From NCBI RefSeq assembly GCF_918741275.1, contig NZ_CAKKNA010000008.1, positions 62,001 to 126,000 of the forward strand: a stretch of 64,000 nt of DNA. Direction: 5' to 3'. The stretch is from Bacillus sp. CECT 9360. GTDB taxonomy: Bacteria > Bacillota > Bacilli > Bacillales > DSM-1321. Positions 45,383 through 56,168 of this stretch are shown here, piece by piece. Every line of letters starts with the position of its first letter. Position 1 is the first letter of the stretch. The notes under the pieces were generated by a model that had not been told where the DNA came from, did not search any database, and was given only the letters and a program-made list of their open reading frames with translations. Position numbers and translations under genes: made by a program.

Positions 45383-46366
45383 TCACCTGCTATTGGAAAT
45401 AACTTTCACATACACACCCTTGGAAGATTTCTTCGAAGCTTCCTCGCCCATCATCTTAATCTTTCTTGATAGCGAAGATGATTTTACGAGCTTGCTTTCA
45501 CACAATACGGAAGGATCTATAAGTCGAAGTTTGTTTTTGCGATGCAGATCATATTGATCGCTATCTTCCATAACCTTCACGTTTTCATGAATGGACTTGA
45601 GGATACTTTGGATTTGTTGATTATTGGATGTACTCAGCATGGATAATACCTCTTCATCAGTACCAAGCAGGTCGTCTTGAGTGATCATGCAATTCTCCAA
45701 AGCAAGTTTTAATGCTTTTGACAACTGATCATATCCATAAATATTTAGAGGATGCATGAAGAAATCGATCACTTCTTTATAATAAATTTCTGTAAACCAT
45801 TCGGCAGCTTCGATCGTAGTTGGGTACATTTTCCCTTCGACTACATGTAAATGGCTTAAAAATTCATGGGCTTCATCAAGCGTAATTTTTCCATAATGAT
45901 ACATGTCTCGCAGTGTATAATCCACTCGATCCGTACATAATTCCGGTGCCGGCTGCTCCAGTAATGTCCACTGATCATCTTTGAAAAGGATTTCTTCATA
46001 ATCGTACCCATGCTTATTCAGAATGCCGGGAATTTCAGATTTTCTCAGAAAGGAATGTACTATTTTTTCATGGTAGTCTTCTTCTTTATTATCAAAAACG
46101 AAGTCAACAACATGTGAAAAGGCAGTGTGCGATACGTCATGAAGCAATCCCGCAATCTGTTCCTCAAGGGAGCCCCCAAGTTTTTTTATTAATAGCATCA
46201 CACCAATTGAGTGCTCATACCGTGTAACGCTCCATTTCGGATTAACTAAGAAACTTGCCCCTCCTTGATGTATTCCTTTCAATCTTTGAACTGACTGACT
46301 ATTTACTAACTCTTCCAGTATTCCCTCAACTTGATGTTCTCCGTAAATCGGGTCTAGTAGAAACAA
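45383..46366 (-). CDS. HD-domain phosphohydrolase
   Basis: A 327-residue protein with an HD metal-dependent phosphohydrolase domain: YEHSIGVMLL (first His), LLHDVSHTAFSHVVD (HD plus following His) and CTDRVDYTLRDM (final Asp). The arrangement resembles SAMHD1/YdhJ-type proteins acting on nucleotides. TTG 46366 is preferred: GGAGGTAATCACC is upstream, and TTG 46381 belongs to that ribosome site. The substrate is unknown. Single gene. Confidence 0.85.
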   Translation of the reverse strand: MFLLDPIYGEHQVEGILEELVNSQSVQRLKGIHQGGASFLVNPKWSVTRYEHSIGVMLLIKKLGGSLEEQIAGLLHDVSHTAFSHVVDFVFDNKEEDYHEKIVHSFLRKSEIPGILNKHGYDYEEILFKDDQWTLLEQPAPELCTDRVDYTLRDMYHYGKITLDEAHEFLSHLHVVEGKMYPTTIEAAEWFTEIYYKEVIDFFMHPLNIYGYDQLSKALKLALENCMITQDDLLGTDEEVLSMLSTSNNQQIQSILKSIHENVKVMEDSDQYDLHRKNKLRLIDPSVLCESKLVKSSSLSRKIKMMGEEASKKSSKGVYVKVISNSR

Positions 46367-46523
46367 GGTGATTACCTCCAATGATAATGCTTTAGAAAAA
46401 GGACTATTTCCAAATTCTTCAGCTTAATCTTTTTCTCTCTAAATATGGTTATGATAAAATGGTATCGCATTATAGACTAAAAATCTATTAGGTGACTAAA
46501 ACTCATATTTCCCAGATAGTAAA

Positions 46524-46562
46524 AAGCCTAAAATACTCGCTATACCGAGGTGTTTTAGGCTT
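46524..46562. terminator. Terminator-like hairpin upstream of the HD gene
   Basis: AAGCCTAAAATACTCG pairs with CGAGGTGTTTTAGGCTT, with T/A flanks. No plus-strand gene ends here, so its role is unclear. Confidence 0.6.
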
Positions 46563-46713
46563 CTTTACATCCATTATTCTAAGCTGATGATAAGTTTGAA
46601 AGATCGGATAGAGATTCTTTTTCGTCCATATTTCAATTATCAACTAGATAGTCTATACTTTTTATAGCTTTATATTTTGTTACTATTAACCATTGTGCTA
46701 GTAGTTTTTATCT

Positions 46714-46884
46714 TTGGAGGTATTCGCTGCTTTTATTCCGATTTTAACTATGTTATTTGCGTTAGCTCCCTTAGTATTTTCAGTTTGGTTTGCACTAAGG
46801 TTCCTGAAAATCCAAACTGAACAGAATGCCATCCTTAAAAAAATATCTGATAAAATGGATACGAAGAATAATCATGCTTCTTAG
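46714..46884 (+). CDS. Small single-helix membrane protein with C-terminal coil
   Basis: The frame 46714-46884 encodes up to 56 residues: a membrane helix (AFIPILTMLFALAPLVFSVWFAL) and a polar helix QTEQNAILKKISDKMD. The start is uncertain: TTG 46714 overlaps the GGAGG at 46716-46720, and no ATG lies in frame at a good distance. A rare start such as ATT 46735 is possible. It has the same layout as the next gene (47005), which suggests a pair. Confidence 0.5.
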   Translation: MEVFAAFIPILTMLFALAPLVFSVWFALRFLKIQTEQNAILKKISDKMDTKNNHAS

Positions 46885-47004
46885 ATTTTTTGAACGAAAG
46901 AGTTCTCCTCAACTCTTACTTTTATTGTTTAAACATAGTGGCAATCCCTATTAGCTACATAATCAAAAATCGAGGAATATTTAATCTAAAAGGTGGAAGA
47001 GCAC

Positions 47005-47190
47005 ATGGGCAGTTTCAATATTGGAGATATCATTTTTCAAATCATTTGTTTCATTGTATTGATTGGAATTGTTATTGCTATTTTCTTATTTATAAAATAT
47101 CTAATTAAGAGAAAGCCCGATCATTCGGTACGAATCGAACAAAAACTTGATAGGGTCATAGACTTACTTGAGAAAGATAAAAAACACTAA
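47005..47190 (+). CDS. DUF4083-like small membrane protein
   Basis: A 61-residue protein with one helix (IIFQIICFIVLIGIVIAIFLFIKYL) and a charged coil ending IEQKLDRVIDLLEKDKKH, matching DUF4083 in layout and ending. AAAGGTGG precedes ATG 47005. Function unknown. Follows a similar small gene on the same strand by about 120 bases. Confidence 0.75.
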   Translation: MGSFNIGDIIFQIICFIVLIGIVIAIFLFIKYLIKRKPDHSVRIEQKLDRVIDLLEKDKKH

Positions 47191-47323
47191 CATTAATACT
47201 GTTTTTAATAAGGGATTTTTGTATACGTTGTTGTTTTTGAGTGATAAAAATAGCGTACTAAATAAAGTACACAAAAATACCACTTTTCCCGTGTCCAATT
47301 TTTAGACTAATTCATTTATTTTC

Positions 47324-47430
47324 GAGTTTTCGGTTTTATAATCAACTTTGGCATATTTATTATCAAGTTTTCGGTTTTATTATCAACTTTGGCACATATA
47401 TTATCAACTTAGCTCATATATCGATTTCTC
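47324..47430. repeat. 41-bp tandem repeat, two copies plus a partial third
   Basis: Units at 47324-47364 and 47365-47405 differ at only a few positions; each contains AGTTTTCGGTTTTAT, ATCAACTTTGGCA and ATTATC. A third, diverged partial unit follows (ACTTAGCTCATATATCGATT). The block is AT-rich and lies in the 425-bp gap before the next gene. Confidence 0.75.
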
Positions 47431-47622
47431 GACAATATCTCTTATAATTCGACACACACAACCACATTTCTATTAGTAAAATGATTATAGAACATTGTTT
47501 ATTTCCATTTAATGAAACCTATCACTCATTAAGAACGTATCAATATTAGGATTTCCATTTTTCAACTAACGAAGGCTCTTAGGGTATGCTAAATTACAAA
47601 AAAATCCAAAAGGGTGATGATT

Positions 47623-47856
47623 TTGAAAAAGTACTTCGTATTTATTATTAGTTTTATATTGCTCTATACGGTATTTCAAATACTTTCAGGTGCCATTATA
47701 ACTGCTTTTTATACTCCAGATCTATATACAATAACGGGTAATCTTAGTCAAGAAGTAGTGTTAGGTGAGACTTCTTCAATACCATTACTTGTATCATTGC
47801 TTATTGCTACAACTGCCTATTTTCTCGCTCAAAAAGTATTTAAAACTGCAAAATAG
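47623..47856 (+). CDS. Small two-helix membrane protein
   Basis: A 77-residue protein beginning MKKYFVFIISFILLYTVFQILSG and with a second helix PLLVSLLIATTAYFLAQKVF. TTG 47623 is chosen because AAAAGGGTG is seven to nine bases upstream; GTG 47614 and ATG 47617 sit in that site. I do not recognise it. A strong terminator follows. Confidence 0.6.
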   Translation: MKKYFVFIISFILLYTVFQILSGAIITAFYTPDLYTITGNLSQEVVLGETSSIPLLVSLLIATTAYFLAQKVFKTAK

Positions 47857-47883
47857 TAAGTAGCTTTAGTTGAACAAGAAATT

Positions 47884-47918
47884 AAACAAAAGGACTTCAA
47901 TTTGAAGTCCTTTTGTTT
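47884..47918. terminator. Terminator of the 77-residue gene
   Basis: 17-bp perfect stem AAACAAAAGGACTTCAA with its complement, one-base spacing, convergent with mutL. Confidence 0.88.
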
Positions 47919-47949
47919 ATAAATGATCTATCAACATTATTATTAAAAA

Positions 47950-47972
47950 GAGCCCATTCTAAGCTCTCCACT
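47950..47972 (-). terminator. Weak terminator of mutL
   Basis: AGAGC/GCTCT stem followed on the minus strand by TTTTTAATAA directly at the mutL stop. Confidence 0.5.
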
Positions 47973-49870
47973 TACATCACCCGCTTAAACATCTTTTCCA
48001 TTTCATAAATCGAGTAGGAAATGATGATCGGACGGCCGTGCGGGCAGGTGAAGGGGTCGGTTGTTTGCCGTAGCTTATCAAGCAGGGCCTGGATTTCATC
48101 GTTTCGCAAATGGTGGTTGGCTTTGATTGAGCCCTTGCAGCTCATGAGGATGGCAGCTTCTTCCCGGAGCTTCTTGATATCAACCTTTTTCATCGACAGA
48201 AGCTGTTCAATCATTTCCTCCATGACCTCCTGCTCGATGCCTTTCGGGAACCATTGCGGATGGGCCCTAACGATATAGGAATTGAGGCCAAACTCCTCGA
48301 GGTAGACTCCGACCTTCTCCAGCTCTTCTTTATATTCGTTGATTCTGATGCATTCATCTGTTGAATATTCAAGCGTGATCGGAACGAGCATTTCCTGGAG
48401 TTCGTTTTCCACCCGGCCCACTTTTTCAGAGAAGTATTCGTATTTGATTCGCTCCTGTGCCGCATGCTGATCAATGATATACAACCCTTTTTCGTTCTGC
48501 GCAAAAATATACGTTCCATGCATTTGGCCGATTGGATACATGGGCGGTACTCTTGTCGTGACATGACCGGAAACCGGAGTCTCTGCATGAACCGTACTAA
48601 AAGCGAACGGGTCCTCCTGTTTCACTACTGGTACAGTGATCGATGGTTGGAAATTCTGATTTTCCTTATCAGGTATGTCCGTATCCCTGCTACTATTGAT
48701 CACTTGGGAATGTTCCAAATCCTGAACCTGAGGCTCCCTAACCAAATTCTCGATGAACCAGGAAGCTTGTTGTTCAGCGTCTGCCCGAACAGTACTCTCT
48801 TCCCTGACGACATGATCGAGTTCAAAGGATGCCTGTTCCGTCCTGGCTTGTTCTTTTCGGACAGCTCCCGCTCCGCTTGGAATCAGTTCACGCGTCTTAA
48901 ACGAAGTTTTAATGGCCTCTGTGACAAGCTGGGTCAGTTCCTGCTCCTTGCTTATCCGCACTTCCAATTTAGACGGATGGACATTCACATCCACCAGGAT
49001 CGGATCCATTTCGATGGAAAGCAAAGCAATCGGAAATCGTCCAATCGGAAGAAGTGTGTGATATCCATCTAAAATCGAATTAGTCAAAGCAAAATTTTTG
49101 ATAAATCGTCCGTTAATCATCGTTGACATATAATTGCGTGATGTTCTTGTGATTTCGGGCAAAGCAATAAATCCTTTGACCGTATAATCAAGCGAGCTTC
49201 CCTCGACCGGCACCATTTTCTTCGCGATGTTGATTCCATAGATCGCGGCGAGCACTTGGCGTACATCGCCGTTTCCGTTCGTATGAAGCAGCTTTCTTTC
49301 ATTATGCGTTAGCCTGAAGGATACCTCCGGGTGAGCAAGGGCAAGCCGATTAACCAAATCGGTGATTTTTCCAAGTTCCGTATGAATCGTTTTCATATAT
49401 TTCAGCCGGGCCGGTGTATTGAAAAATAAATCCGATACAGTGATATCTGTCCCCTTGCGGCTTGAAGCCGGTTCGTGCTCTTTGATTCTACCGCCTTCAA
49501 GCTCAATCCTCGTCCCAGCATCTCCGGTGCTCGTTTTGAGCTCGAACCGCGAAACGGAAGCTATACTTGGCAACGCTTCTCCCCGAAATCCAAGGGTACG
49601 GATTCTGAATAAATCATTTTCGTCTTTAATCTTGCTCGTCGCATGCCGCAGAAAAGCCGTTTCGACATCTTCGGGCATGATTCCGTCGCCATTATCGATG
49701 ATGCGGATTTTGGTCAGTCCGGCCTCCTCAATTTCAATTTCTACAATGGAGCTGTTGGCATCGATGGCATTTTCAACAAGCTCCTTTACAACCGAGGCTG
49801 GTCGTTCAACCACTTCTCCGGCTGCTATTTTATTGGATAATGCTTCATCAAGCTGAACAATTTTCCCCAC
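47972..49870 (-). CDS. mutL: DNA mismatch repair endonuclease MutL
   Basis: A 632-residue GHKL ATPase plus endonuclease acting after MutS. ATPase motifs are [25 protein letters not shown] and [16 protein letters not shown]. After a variable linker (about 340-440) the C-terminal endonuclease shows [12 protein letters not shown], and the zinc-site CPHGRP at the end. It is therefore the nicking, non-E. coli type. It lies 24 bases after mutS in an operon. Confidence 0.96.
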   Translation of the reverse strand: MGKIVQLDEALSNKIAAGEVVERPASVVKELVENAIDANSSIVEIEIEEAGLTKIRIIDNGDGIMPEDVETAFLRHATSKIKDENDLFRIRTLGFRGEALPSIASVSRFELKTSTGDAGTRIELEGGRIKEHEPASSRKGTDITVSDLFFNTPARLKYMKTIHTELGKITDLVNRLALAHPEVSFRLTHNERKLLHTNGNGDVRQVLAAIYGINIAKKMVPVEGSSLDYTVKGFIALPEITRTSRNYMSTMINGRFIKNFALTNSILDGYHTLLPIGRFPIALLSIEMDPILVDVNVHPSKLEVRISKEQELTQLVTEAIKTSFKTRELIPSGAGAVRKEQARTEQASFELDHVVREESTVRADAEQQASWFIENLVREPQVQDLEHSQVINSSRDTDIPDKENQNFQPSITVPVVKQEDPFAFSTVHAETPVSGHVTTRVPPMYPIGQMHGTYIFAQNEKGLYIIDQHAAQERIKYEYFSEKVGRVENELQEMLVPITLEYSTDECIRINEYKEELEKVGVYLEEFGLNSYIVRAHPQWFPKGIEQEVMEEMIEQLLSMKKVDIKKLREEAAILMSCKGSIKANHHLRNDEIQALLDKLRQTTDPFTCPHGRPIIISYSIYEMEKMFKRVM

Positions 49871-49894
49871 GGTCTGTCGCCTCGCTTTACTTGC

Positions 49895-52528
49895 TTATTT
49901 CAACTTTTTTTGCAGTTTATATAAAAGATTCAGTGCATCAAGCGGTGTCAGCTCAAGCACCTCTAACCCCTTTAACTCATCGAGCACTTTTTTCTCTTTC
50001 GATGCAGGCGCTCTTCTATCAGGATTGGCGGTTTCTCCAAAGAATGACAGTTGGGAGTCGCTTGCTGCTGCAGCCGTCTCCACATTCTGGTGTAATGACT
50101 TCTGTTCTGTATATTCGGTTTGAGCCAATGGACTGGTTGAATCTGCATTTACAGTGACTCTATCCTTCTCTAGCTCAGTTAAAATGGCATTCGCCCGGTT
50201 GATTAACGACGTTGGCAATTCTGCAAGCTGGGCAACATGGATGCCGTAACTCTTATCGGCGGAGCCTTCCTTGATTTTATGAAGAAAAACGACGTTCCCG
50301 TTTTGCTCAACGGCACTGACATGGACATTTTGCAAGCAGGCGAGCTCATCCGCTAAAACAGTCAGCTCATGATAGTGAGTCGAGAAAAGTGTTTTAGCAC
50401 CGATTTTTTCATGGATATGCTCGATGATCGCCTGAGCCAAAGCCATACCATCATAAGTGGAAGTCCCGCGTCCGATTTCATCGAACAGAATTAGGCTGTT
50501 TTCCGTGGCATTCACGATGGCGTTCTTTGCTTCGAGCATTTCGACCATGAACGTACTTTGGCCGGAAATTAAATCGTCCGCGGCCCCGATTCTTGTGAAC
50601 ACTTTATCGAAAATAGGCAGAACGGCTTCGCTTGCCGAAACAAAACAGCCAATTTGAGCGAGAATAGAAGTGAGTGCAATTTGGCGCATATAGGTGCTTT
50701 TTCCTGACATATTCGGACCGGTAATAAGCAGCATTTCCCGTTCGCTATCCATATCGCAATCATTCGGAACGTATTCCTGCGTTTGCAGCACTTTTTCGAC
50801 AACCGGATGGCGCCCATCCTTTAAAACGATTTTTCGTTCATTAGAAAAGAGCGGTTTTACATAATGCCGCTCCTCACTGATGGTCGCAAAGCATTGCAGC
50901 ACATCAAGCTCACTGACTGCCTTTGCGAGAGCTTGCAGTCGTGGAATGTGCGACTTCACCTGTTCACGGAGTTCCTGGAACAAATCATATTCAAGGCCGA
51001 TGCTTTTTTCTTCTGCCTGGAGGATGAGTGCTTCTTTCTCCTTTAATTCAGGCGTGATGTAGCGTTCGGCGTTTGTGAGCGTCTGTTTCCGCTCGTATCT
51101 GCCCTCTTCAAGGAGGTGGAGATTCGCCCTTGTCACTTCGATATAATAGCCAAACACGCGGTTGTAGCCGATTTTCAATGACTTGATCCCTGTTCTGTCC
51201 CGCTCCTGGCGTTCCAGTTGGGCGATCCACGTTTTTCCGTTGCGGCTGGCATCCCGGTATGTATCCAGGTCGGGATGGTAACCATCTTGAATGATGTTCC
51301 CTTCTTTGACAGAAAGCGGCGGGTTTTCAATTAATGACTGTTCCAGCAAGTCAGTTACATCCATGCATGGATCGAGCTTTTCGGCTAATGCAGCCACATC
51401 CAAGGATGAGACGATCTCCCGAATTGTGGGAATTTGTTGCAGCGATCGTTTCAGTTGGATTAAATCCCGGGCATTCACATTTCCGAATGCGACCCGGCCT
51501 GCAAGCCTCTCTAAATCATATACCTCTTTCAAGCGTTCCCGAAGGTCCTGGCGCTCGAAATAATGGTTTTTCAATGTCTCGACAAGCAACTGTCTTTTTT
51601 CAATCGTTTTTTTATCAATCAGCGGCCTTTCGATCCACTGTTTTAATAGCCTTCCGCCCATCGCTGTTTTGGTTTCATCAAGCAACCAAAGCAGGGAACC
51701 TTTTTTTCCCTTTGAACGGATCGTTTCCGTCAGCTCGAGATTACGCTTGGAATAATAATCGATTTTCATATAGGAGTTTGTTTCATAAGGTTGAGCGGGT
51801 TGCAGGTGATCCAGGCTGCGTTTTTGCGTCCTGAACAGATAATGCAGCAGCTTGGAGACAGCGGCACGTTGCTTTTGCTCCTGCAACAATTTGAGCACAG
51901 ATTCAAACTGCACATCTGCATCCACTGAATCTTCATAGGAAAGTGCAGCGACTCCCCGTTCCTTCATTTTCTGCTGCCAATCAGCAGGAAAGTCTTGAGC
52001 GATCACGACCTCTTTCGCCCCAAGAATGGAAAGCTCATTGTACAGGTCATCAAAGCTTCCCTCAAGGATGGTGACCTTGTTTTCGCCTGTTGATAAATCA
52101 TTATAGGCAAGACCGAATGTTCCATCCGCAAAATCGGTAAGCGAGGCGATGAAATTATTCTCCTTTTCATCCAAGCCTTTGCCTTCCATCTTGGTACCTG
52201 GGGTAATCAGTTGGACCACCTCGCGCCGCACGACTCCTACTGCTTGTTTCGGATCCTCCGTCTGTTCACAAATCGCTACTTTATACCCTTTTTCTATTAA
52301 AGTATCAATATAGCCTGCTGCGGCATGATAGGGAATCCCGCACATCGGTATCCGTTCTTCACTGCCGCCTTCCCGGCTGGTCAGGGTAATTTCAAGCTCC
52401 TGTGAAGCATTTAAAGCATCCTCGAAGAACATTTCATAAAAATCGCCTAAACGAAAAAATAAAAAGGCATCCTGATACTCTGCCTTGATTTTTAAGTATT
52501 GTTGTATCATTGGTGTATATGCAGCCAT
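49895..52528 (-). CDS. mutS: DNA mismatch recognition protein MutS
   Basis: An 877-residue ATPase that recognises base mismatches. The mismatch-binding motif [16 protein letters not shown] with Phe/Glu is near residues 23-40. The ATPase has Walker [31 protein letters not shown] and THYHELT. The C-terminal beta-clamp-binding/tetramer region is present and slightly longer than average. ATG 52528 is chosen by alignment with B. subtilis; the extension to 52579 lacks a ribosome site. Confidence 0.96.
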   Translation of the reverse strand: MAAYTPMIQQYLKIKAEYQDAFLFFRLGDFYEMFFEDALNASQELEITLTSREGGSEERIPMCGIPYHAAAGYIDTLIEKGYKVAICEQTEDPKQAVGVVRREVVQLITPGTKMEGKGLDEKENNFIASLTDFADGTFGLAYNDLSTGENKVTILEGSFDDLYNELSILGAKEVVIAQDFPADWQQKMKERGVAALSYEDSVDADVQFESVLKLLQEQKQRAAVSKLLHYLFRTQKRSLDHLQPAQPYETNSYMKIDYYSKRNLELTETIRSKGKKGSLLWLLDETKTAMGGRLLKQWIERPLIDKKTIEKRQLLVETLKNHYFERQDLRERLKEVYDLERLAGRVAFGNVNARDLIQLKRSLQQIPTIREIVSSLDVAALAEKLDPCMDVTDLLEQSLIENPPLSVKEGNIIQDGYHPDLDTYRDASRNGKTWIAQLERQERDRTGIKSLKIGYNRVFGYYIEVTRANLHLLEEGRYERKQTLTNAERYITPELKEKEALILQAEEKSIGLEYDLFQELREQVKSHIPRLQALAKAVSELDVLQCFATISEERHYVKPLFSNERKIVLKDGRHPVVEKVLQTQEYVPNDCDMDSEREMLLITGPNMSGKSTYMRQIALTSILAQIGCFVSASEAVLPIFDKVFTRIGAADDLISGQSTFMVEMLEAKNAIVNATENSLILFDEIGRGTSTYDGMALAQAIIEHIHEKIGAKTLFSTHYHELTVLADELACLQNVHVSAVEQNGNVVFLHKIKEGSADKSYGIHVAQLAELPTSLINRANAILTELEKDRVTVNADSTSPLAQTEYTEQKSLHQNVETAAAASDSQLSFFGETANPDRRAPASKEKKVLDELKGLEVLELTPLDALNLLYKLQKKLK

Positions 52529-52661
52529 AGTTTCCAAAACCTTTCTTGCAAAAATAAAATCTATGTAATTGGTATCCATTATAACATATTCAGAAGTATA
52601 GTTTCATGCCTGTTACTGCCCTTACCTTGGTGAAAGTAAAGTGCGGAACAAAATAATAAAG

Positions 52662-52686
52662 CCGGATGAAGACGGGTCTCATCCGG
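52662..52686 (-). terminator. Terminator of cotE
   Basis: CCGGATGA/TCATCCGG stem followed on the minus strand by CTTTATTATTTT, about 90-110 bases beyond the cotE stop. Confidence 0.75.
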
Positions 52687-52772
52687 TGATTAAAAACATA
52701 TTCGAGTCCATTCATTACCCGGTCCGGAGTTTAGGCTGCTCTCCAAATCGAAGCTAAGGTACTGTAAGCTTC

Positions 52773-53309
52773 TCACTCGTCTTCAAAATCAACAAGGAAA
52801 TCTGGATTCAAATCTTCGAATTCATCATCCGAGTCGAGATCCCAGTCATCGTCATCGCATCCATCCGGATTAATGGCGACGCAAATCTTCGTTTCACCGA
52901 CCACTTCTACAAAGAACTCTCTTTCCACATGTACCATGATTTTTTGGCCACATGGCGAGATGCTGGCTTCAATACAGTTCGGCTGTTGGACTGCTTTTGC
53001 GACGATATCTTCATCATCCTCGCAGTCTGGATCGCGGTACTTCAATGAAACAACATCTGAATATTGAACTTTTTCACATACAAGTTCAGTTTTTGTATTT
53101 TGTTGGGAAGAATACCAGACGTTAATCTCGAATGTCCCGCGGATTTCCACTTTCTTGCCGACTTTTTTTGCTTCGTACTTGTGGTTGATGATCCAGCAAC
53201 CTAGAATGCTCGAAGGACGATGAGCCGGGCTAATGGTGTTTTGGGACTTTGTATATTTTCGTCCTTTCGCAACCACCGCTTTTGTAATTATCTCTCTGTA
53301 CTGTGACAT
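52773..53309 (-). CDS. cotE: Outer spore coat morphogenetic protein CotE
   Basis: A 178-residue protein directing assembly of the outer spore coat in the mother cell. It is almost identical in layout to B. subtilis CotE: N-terminal [37 protein letters not shown], central [23 protein letters not shown] and an acidic tail ([17 protein letters not shown]). AGGAGGG precedes ATG. It is located between mutS and ricA as in B. subtilis. Confidence 0.96.
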   Translation of the reverse strand: MSQYREIITKAVVAKGRKYTKSQNTISPAHRPSSILGCWIINHKYEAKKVGKKVEIRGTFEINVWYSSQQNTKTELVCEKVQYSDVVSLKYRDPDCEDDEDIVAKAVQQPNCIEASISPCGQKIMVHVEREFFVEVVGETKICVAINPDGCDDDDWDLDSDDEFEDLNPDFLVDFEDE

Positions 53310-53552
53310 GCTAGCGAACCCTCCTCATACAGTTTCCATTCATCCTATGCGGGTTAAAAGTCTAGTGTGCGAATATTTTTATGTGAACGAAACTGAATTT
53401 GAATATCGTACTCTGCATTATTTTATGCTGACATTCCGGGATATGTGTCATGATTATGGGTTTGGTGCATGGAGTCTGATGATGGTCGAGTCGTAACCAA
53501 AGAAGGGAAACGCACATAATTTATAGTGTTTATTAAAATAAGGAGAGCTGCT

Positions 53553-53933
53553 ATGTACCATTCCTATCCTAATGATCAGTCCTATCCGGCCTATCCTGGC
53601 TATAGCCGGGGCTGGGTCCAGGGCCCCCAACTATACCGATCTGAATATGCTCCAATCGATATTACATTGTTTTCCAGTTCTGTCCACACATTTCAATCAT
53701 TAATGCAACAGAGCCGGATATTATTAGAAAGGCTGCGAGATCCTGCTTTCGAAAAACAGTTGATGGGGTTTGCGCAACAAGGTAAACAAAGCGAAGTCGA
53801 TCGCTTAATCCGAGCAATCGGTCTACAAATCCCGGTTAAAACGACCTTTACTCCTTCAGAAATCAGCTTTTCACTAAGAGATCCAGTTTCGGAATGTTGC
53901 ATTCTGACATTTGCGATCAGGTGGGGGAATTAG
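53553..53933 (+). CDS. Hypothetical protein, possible spore-related
   Basis: A 126-residue protein with a Tyr/Pro-rich N-terminus (MYHSYPNDQSYPAYPGYSRG) typical of coat or spore-surface proteins, then a helical middle (SSVHTFQSLMQQSRILLERLRD) and a beta-rich end (TTFTPSEISFSLRD). It is divergent from cotE. AAGGAGAG precedes ATG 53553. I do not recognise the family, but similar genes stand beside cotE in related bacilli (memory-based). Confidence 0.65.
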   Translation: MYHSYPNDQSYPAYPGYSRGWVQGPQLYRSEYAPIDITLFSSSVHTFQSLMQQSRILLERLRDPAFEKQLMGFAQQGKQSEVDRLIRAIGLQIPVKTTFTPSEISFSLRDPVSECCILTFAIRWGN

Positions 53934-53979
53934 AAAAGCTGCCTGTCACTGTTAACTTAACAGGACAGGCAGCTTTTCT
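53932..53979. terminator. Convergent terminator before ricA
   Basis: 16-bp stem AGAAAAGCTGCCTGTC (53932-53947) with 53964-53979, and an inner CTGTTAA/TTAACAG stem. It serves the hypothetical gene and ricA. Confidence 0.88.
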
Positions 53980-54012
53980 ATTGTACATATCCTTAATGGG
54001 GCTCCCGGGTGA

Positions 54013-54438
54013 TTAATGACTTCCCCGGCCAGCGCGGACTTTTGATCCTGATTCGCCGCTCAGCAAATTGCCGTCCGTCGCTTCAACAATCATGTCGGTT
54101 ACTTTATTGGAAACTTGGGAAGCGACCATCTGCAGCAATTCGTTCACATCAACTTGAGATTGTTTGAACTCTTGAACAAGTGGAATCTCATCCAATTGTT
54201 TTTCAAGAGCATCAAGCTTTTCTTGAACCTGGTTATAAGCTTTTTCTTTTCCATAGTTTTGAAAATTCACAGCTTGTTTTTGCAAGCTCTTGATGCTGGC
54301 AATCATCTCGCGAACCTTTTGATTTTCATTGATTTGTGCCTCAGCCCGTTTAAAAAAATCAACTTCTTCTGTTTCCGCAATCATTTTTGCAAGTTCTTCC
54401 GCTTTTTCCAGGATGTTGTCTTTGGTATATTTTGTCAT
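54013..54438 (-). CDS. ricA: RicA (YmcA) regulator
   Basis: A 141-residue helical protein, part of the RicA-RicF-RicT (YmcA-YlbF-YaaT) complex that promotes biofilm formation, competence and sporulation, and RNA maturation with RNase Y. The diagnostic region is DNILEKAEELAKMIAETEEVDFFKRAEAQINEN. A helical middle follows (VQEKLDALEKQLDEIPLVQEFK). It lies two bases after miaB, clearly co-transcribed, as in B. subtilis. Confidence 0.93.
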   Translation of the reverse strand: MTKYTKDNILEKAEELAKMIAETEEVDFFKRAEAQINENQKVREMIASIKSLQKQAVNFQNYGKEKAYNQVQEKLDALEKQLDEIPLVQEFKQSQVDVNELLQMVASQVSNKVTDMIVEATDGNLLSGESGSKVRAGRGSH

Positions 54439-54440
54439 TG

Positions 54441-55988
54441 TTATTCCACCTCTACCGCTGCCGCTTCTTCAACCATTTCTCCGCTCAAAGACCATGTCTT
54501 GGTTTCCGTGATTTTCACCTTTACCAATTGGCCGATGGCAGATTTAGGCGCTTTGAAGTTTACCAGCTTATTTTTTCTAGTGTATCCAGCCAGTACATCC
54601 GGGTTCTTCTTGCTTTCGCCTTCAACAAGAACCTCTACAATCTGGCCATCCATCTCTTTCATTCTCTTCACAGAAAATTCATTCACGACTGCGTTTAGGC
54701 GCTGCAGGCGTTCTTTCTTCGCTTCCATCGGGACGTTATCCTGCATTTTTGCCGCCGGTGTTCCCTCACGTGGTGAATAAATGAATGTGTACGCAGCGTC
54801 GAAGCCAACTTCTCTATATAAAGACAATGTTTCCTCGAACTGTTCTTCCGTTTCATTCGGATACCCGACAATGATATCGGTTGTCAAAGCAACATCCGGC
54901 ATCGCCGTTTTAATTTTTCTTACCAGCTCTAAATACTCCGTGCGGGAGTATTTGCGCGCCATAATTTTCAGAACGTCCGTGCTGCCGGATTGGACCGGAA
55001 GATGGATATGCTCGACCAGGTTTCCGCCTTTTGCCAGCACTTCGATTAAGTGGTCGTCAAAGTCGCGCGGATGGCTTGTTGTAAAGCGGATACGCGGGAT
55101 ATCGATTTGGCGGATTTCATCCATTAGATCGCCAAGTCCGTAGTTCAAATCATTTAGATCCTTGCCATAGGCATTCACATTTTGACCAAGCAGGGTTATT
55201 TCCTGGTATCCTTGTGCCGCAAGATGACGGACTTCCTGGATGATGTCCTCTGGACGGCGGCTGCGCTCCTTGCCGCGTGTATAAGGAACGATGCAATACG
55301 TACAGAATTTATCACAGCCGTACATGATGTTAACCCATGCTTTCGTTTTACCGTTACGGACCTTCGGAAGGTTTTCGATAACGTCCCCTTCTTTTGACCA
55401 AACCTCGATTACCATCTCTTTGGACATATAAGCGTCACCCAAGATGTGGGGCAGACGGTGAATATTATGTGTACCAAATATCATATCGACGAATGCATGC
55501 TTGGAAAGGATCCGGTTTACGACTGATTCTTCTTGTGACATACAGCCGCAGACGCCAAGCAGAAGGTCTGGCTTTTCTGTTTTAAGCGCCTTCAAATGAC
55601 CCAGTTCGCCAAACACCTTGTTTTCCGCATTTTCACGGATGGCACAGGTGTTCAGCAGGATCACATTTGCATCTTCAACGGTTTCAGATGGCTCGTAACC
55701 GAGTGCCATAAAAATACCAGCCATAACTTCTGTATCATGTTCGTTCATTTGGCAGCCGTATGTACGAATGTAAAATTTACGTCCCTCGCCCATACCGCGG
55801 AACTCTTCCGGGATCGCAAAATCATCCTGGTAATTTACTTCTTCTTTGCCGCGTTTTTTTGCTTCCTTCAAGGAAGGCGGGACATATACGGCCTGAAAGT
55901 ACTTACTGAAATCCTTTTCGGATTTTTTGTCCGCTGGTTTTTCAGCCTGCACTTGCTGTGATTCTAACCTTTGTTTTTCGTTCATCAT
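54441..55988 (-). CDS. miaB: tRNA-2-methylthio-N6-dimethylallyladenosine synthase MiaB
   Basis: A 515-residue radical SAM methylthiotransferase modifying A37 after MiaA. The N-terminal MTTase domain has [26 protein letters not shown] and VCGCMSQ cysteines. The radical SAM motif CDKFCTYC is in [20 protein letters not shown], and the TRAM domain ends it ([15 protein letters not shown]). The N-terminal 70-residue extension is normal in Bacillus. It is in an operon with ricA. Confidence 0.96.
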   Translation of the reverse strand: MMNEKQRLESQQVQAEKPADKKSEKDFSKYFQAVYVPPSLKEAKKRGKEEVNYQDDFAIPEEFRGMGEGRKFYIRTYGCQMNEHDTEVMAGIFMALGYEPSETVEDANVILLNTCAIRENAENKVFGELGHLKALKTEKPDLLLGVCGCMSQEESVVNRILSKHAFVDMIFGTHNIHRLPHILGDAYMSKEMVIEVWSKEGDVIENLPKVRNGKTKAWVNIMYGCDKFCTYCIVPYTRGKERSRRPEDIIQEVRHLAAQGYQEITLLGQNVNAYGKDLNDLNYGLGDLMDEIRQIDIPRIRFTTSHPRDFDDHLIEVLAKGGNLVEHIHLPVQSGSTDVLKIMARKYSRTEYLELVRKIKTAMPDVALTTDIIVGYPNETEEQFEETLSLYREVGFDAAYTFIYSPREGTPAAKMQDNVPMEAKKERLQRLNAVVNEFSVKRMKEMDGQIVEVLVEGESKKNPDVLAGYTRKNKLVNFKAPKSAIGQLVKVKITETKTWSLSGEMVEEAAAVEVE

Positions 55989-56168
55989 GATCCCCTTTCT
56001 GAAACGTTGGATTCTAGGATCCAGCTCATTCCTATAACTTTGTTGCCTATTTATTTAATCTTTCGGTTTTTAAGCTATATACACATTATTATAGTATACG
56101 GCTTTTAACACGAAGAAACAAGACGGGATATCTGTTATCCCCACCTTGTTTCATGGAATTTATTGATA

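Noticed and set aside
47324..47430. Considered as a CRISPR or origin iteron array
   Set aside because: There are only two full copies directly abutting, no spacers, and no replication or cas gene nearby.
53233..53496. 87-codon plus-strand frame upstream of cotE
   Set aside because: It overlaps cotE and its promoter region antisense, has no ribosome site and no protein-like pattern.
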